Assembly: GCA_902810755.1 (NCBI GenBank)
Contig: CADDYT010000029.1
Location: 1 to 53,478 of the forward strand
Direction of reading: 5' to 3'
DNA length: 53,478 bases
From: Chloroflexota bacterium
GTDB lineage: Bacteria > Chloroflexota > Ktedonobacteria > Ktedonobacterales > Ktedonobacteraceae
The translations under genes and the position numbers were made by a program. Of this stretch, positions 52,332 through 53,478 are shown piece by piece. Position 1 is the first letter of the stretch. Every line of letters begins with the position of its first letter. The notes beneath the pieces are model-generated. The model was not told the DNA's origin. It worked only from the letters and a program-made list of their open reading frames with translations, and did not search any database.

Positions 52332-53405
52332 ATGAAACACATTGACGAATTTACCATTCACAGCTTTCGTGGCATACGCGACCTGACGCTTGAAAAACTG
52401 GGTCAGGTCAACTTGCTGGTTGGCGAGAACAATTCCGGCAAGACCAGCGTATTGGAGGCGCTTTCCGTATTTTCTGACCTTTTTAACTGGCGTAGTTGGT
52501 ATAATGCCGCATCTGCGCGAGAAACGAATTCTCGATTAAGTCAGAGTGAGCGGCTAGTCTGGTTGTTTCCGCGAGAAGGGGATACGAAAGATAGCGAAAT
52601 ATTCTTTTCAGGAAACGGTAGTTTTGCTCTGAAAAAAGTCTCAGCTCACTATGAGGAATTCACTGAAATGGTTCGATATCCTGGGTCGAGAAAGCAGCCA
52701 GAAGGAATTGAAGAAGGTGCGGAGACCGAATTTGAAGGTATCAGAATAAATGTCTCCGTTTCTGATAGTAAGGAAACTGTGCGCAATTCCCTGACATTTT
52801 CTGAAGCTCGTCCTTTTCCCCCATCTAAGAGACAGGAAGCCCCTGTGCTACCTATGCAGATAGTCAATCCCTTTTCCCATCGCCTCAGCGCTTTCCCTGT
52901 AAGGCTCTGGTCTGATGTAGTCGATGCGGAAATGAAAGCCGATGTGATTGAGCTTTTACAGTTTTTTGATTCAGGCATTGAGGACATTGATATTGTTGTT
53001 CCTACAGAGATTCGCCCTATGGTTACTGTCAAACATGAAAGACTCGGACGTGCGCCTTTGAGTACGTTTGGAGATGGTTTGAGGCGTGTTTTTGCTCTGG
53101 CATCAGCTATTGCTGGTTCAGCAAATGGTTTGCTCCTTATTGATGAGCTGGAAATAGCGATCCACACACGAGCTCTTGAGAAAACCTTTGACTGGCTGAT
53201 CAAATCTTGCGTTCAAAACAACATTCAGCTTTTTGCTACTACTCATAGCCTTGAAACTGTTGATGCTATATTAAGGGTAAGTGGGGACACTGTTGATTTA
53301 GTAGTATACCGGCTAGAAGAGGGGGAAAACCAGACAGCCGTGACAAGATTCGATGTTTCACTACTGAAGCGATTACGCGAGGTTTTAGGGCTGGAGATAA
53401 GGTAG
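52332..53405 (+). CDS. OLD-like AAA ATPase (RecF/SMC type)
   Basis: A 357-residue ABC/SMC-type ATPase of the AAA_21/OLD group. The N terminus is IDEFTIHSFRGIRDLTLEKL, followed by Walker A GENNSGKT (31-38). The signature-like FGDGLRR is at 246-252, Walker B LLLIDELE (Asp271, Glu272) and the switch His in ATTHSLETV. No TOPRIM domain is in this chain; the next gene, cut by the window edge, starts like one. Such two-gene pairs include PARIS (AriA/AriB), but the partner family here cannot be read. Confidence 0.8.
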   Translation: MKHIDEFTIHSFRGIRDLTLEKLGQVNLLVGENNSGKTSVLEALSVFSDLFNWRSWYNAASARETNSRLSQSERLVWLFPREGDTKDSEIFFSGNGSFALKKVSAHYEEFTEMVRYPGSRKQPEGIEEGAETEFEGIRINVSVSDSKETVRNSLTFSEARPFPPSKRQEAPVLPMQIVNPFSHRLSAFPVRLWSDVVDAEMKADVIELLQFFDSGIEDIDIVVPTEIRPMVTVKHERLGRAPLSTFGDGLRRVFALASAIAGSANGLLLIDELEIAIHTRALEKTFDWLIKSCVQNNIQLFATTHSLETVDAILRVSGDTVDLVVYRLEEGENQTAVTRFDVSLLKRLREVLGLEIR

Positions 53406-53410
53406 TAAGT

Positions 53411-53478
53411 ATGAAGTATGTGATACTGGCTACTGAGGGTCCGCACGATCAGGCGGCAATTGGTAGATTGTTGAAATT
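53411..53478 (+). CDS. Start of a TOPRIM-like gene (partial)
   Basis: The frame starts at the ATG at 53411, five bases after the ATPase stop, and runs off the window edge: MKYVILATEGPHDQAAIGRL and two more residues. A strand followed by EG-x-HD and a helix is the opening of a TOPRIM fold as in DUF3226/OLD nucleases. Only 22 residues are visible, so the call is weak. Confidence 0.45.
   Translation, partial: MKYVILATEGPHDQAAIGRLLK

Overview
The window looks like a stretch of chromosome from a Chloroflexota bacterium, most likely of the class Ktedonobacteria. This is inferred from gene content and style: a menaquinone prenyltransferase, ChrB/PaaX-like regulators, a DUF35/thiolase pair, LLM flavin oxidoreductases, a MoxR/DUF58/transglutaminase operon, GC-rich genes with AT-richer spacers, and very many long intergenic hairpins. 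I could not test the placement by database search. I saw no rRNA, tRNA or CRISPR array.

Layout. 0.1-3.0 kb: hydroxybutyrate dehydrogenase, a small membrane protein, and a menA/flavin-split-barrel pair. 3.2-4.0 kb: a ChrB-like regulator with its own promoter and operator. 4.6-15.4 kb: a three-gene operon that is the strongest candidate for an undescribed system. It encodes (1) a NERD nuclease-like domain + pseudokinase + active Ser/Thr kinase + DptF-like P-loop ATPase in one chain, (2) a 572-residue protein of unknown fold, and (3) a 1678-residue protein with a PD-(D/E)XK-like motif and a C-terminal HerA/DptH-like ATPase. The order and sizes recall the DptF-DptG-DptH restriction module, but no phosphorothioation or methylation genes are present. 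The operon lies between two paralogous copies of a small membrane-protein gene in the same orientation. 16.1-20.6 kb: rhodanese and a sulfonate/nitrate-type ABC importer led by a second, short ChrB-like gene. Both ChrB-like genes carry the same operator, GTAAC-N4-GTTAC, just downstream of their -10 boxes.

21-25.9 kb: a phosphotransferase-like protein, a LysR regulator, unknown proteins, a cobalamin adenosyltransferase and a VOC protein. 25.9-32.1 kb: a degradation-type cluster (thiolase, DUF35 protein, haloalkane dehalogenase, LLM oxidoreductase, alpha/beta hydrolase). 32.3-37.4 kb: housekeeping and small genes (histidine phosphatase-like, D,D-carboxypeptidase, gatA, gatC, acylphosphatase, TM2 and DUF2752 proteins). 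37.7-42.3 kb: MoxR/DUF58/transglutaminase operon. 43.3-45.4 kb: MarR + DHA2 exporter. 45.5-48.2 kb: ECF sigma factor, its probable anti-sigma factor and a secreted beta/gamma-crystallin-like protein. 48.3-49.8 kb: an intact insertion sequence. 50-52.1 kb: mntR-mntH with a palindromic operator. 52.2 kb to the end: an OLD-like ATPase followed by the start of a TOPRIM-like gene, a second possible defence locus cut by the window edge.

Gene ends are marked by long near-perfect hairpins (20-31 bp stems, each with its own sequence). A separate dispersed palindromic family with core TGCTGAGCGNGAGCGAAGCA occurs at five sites.
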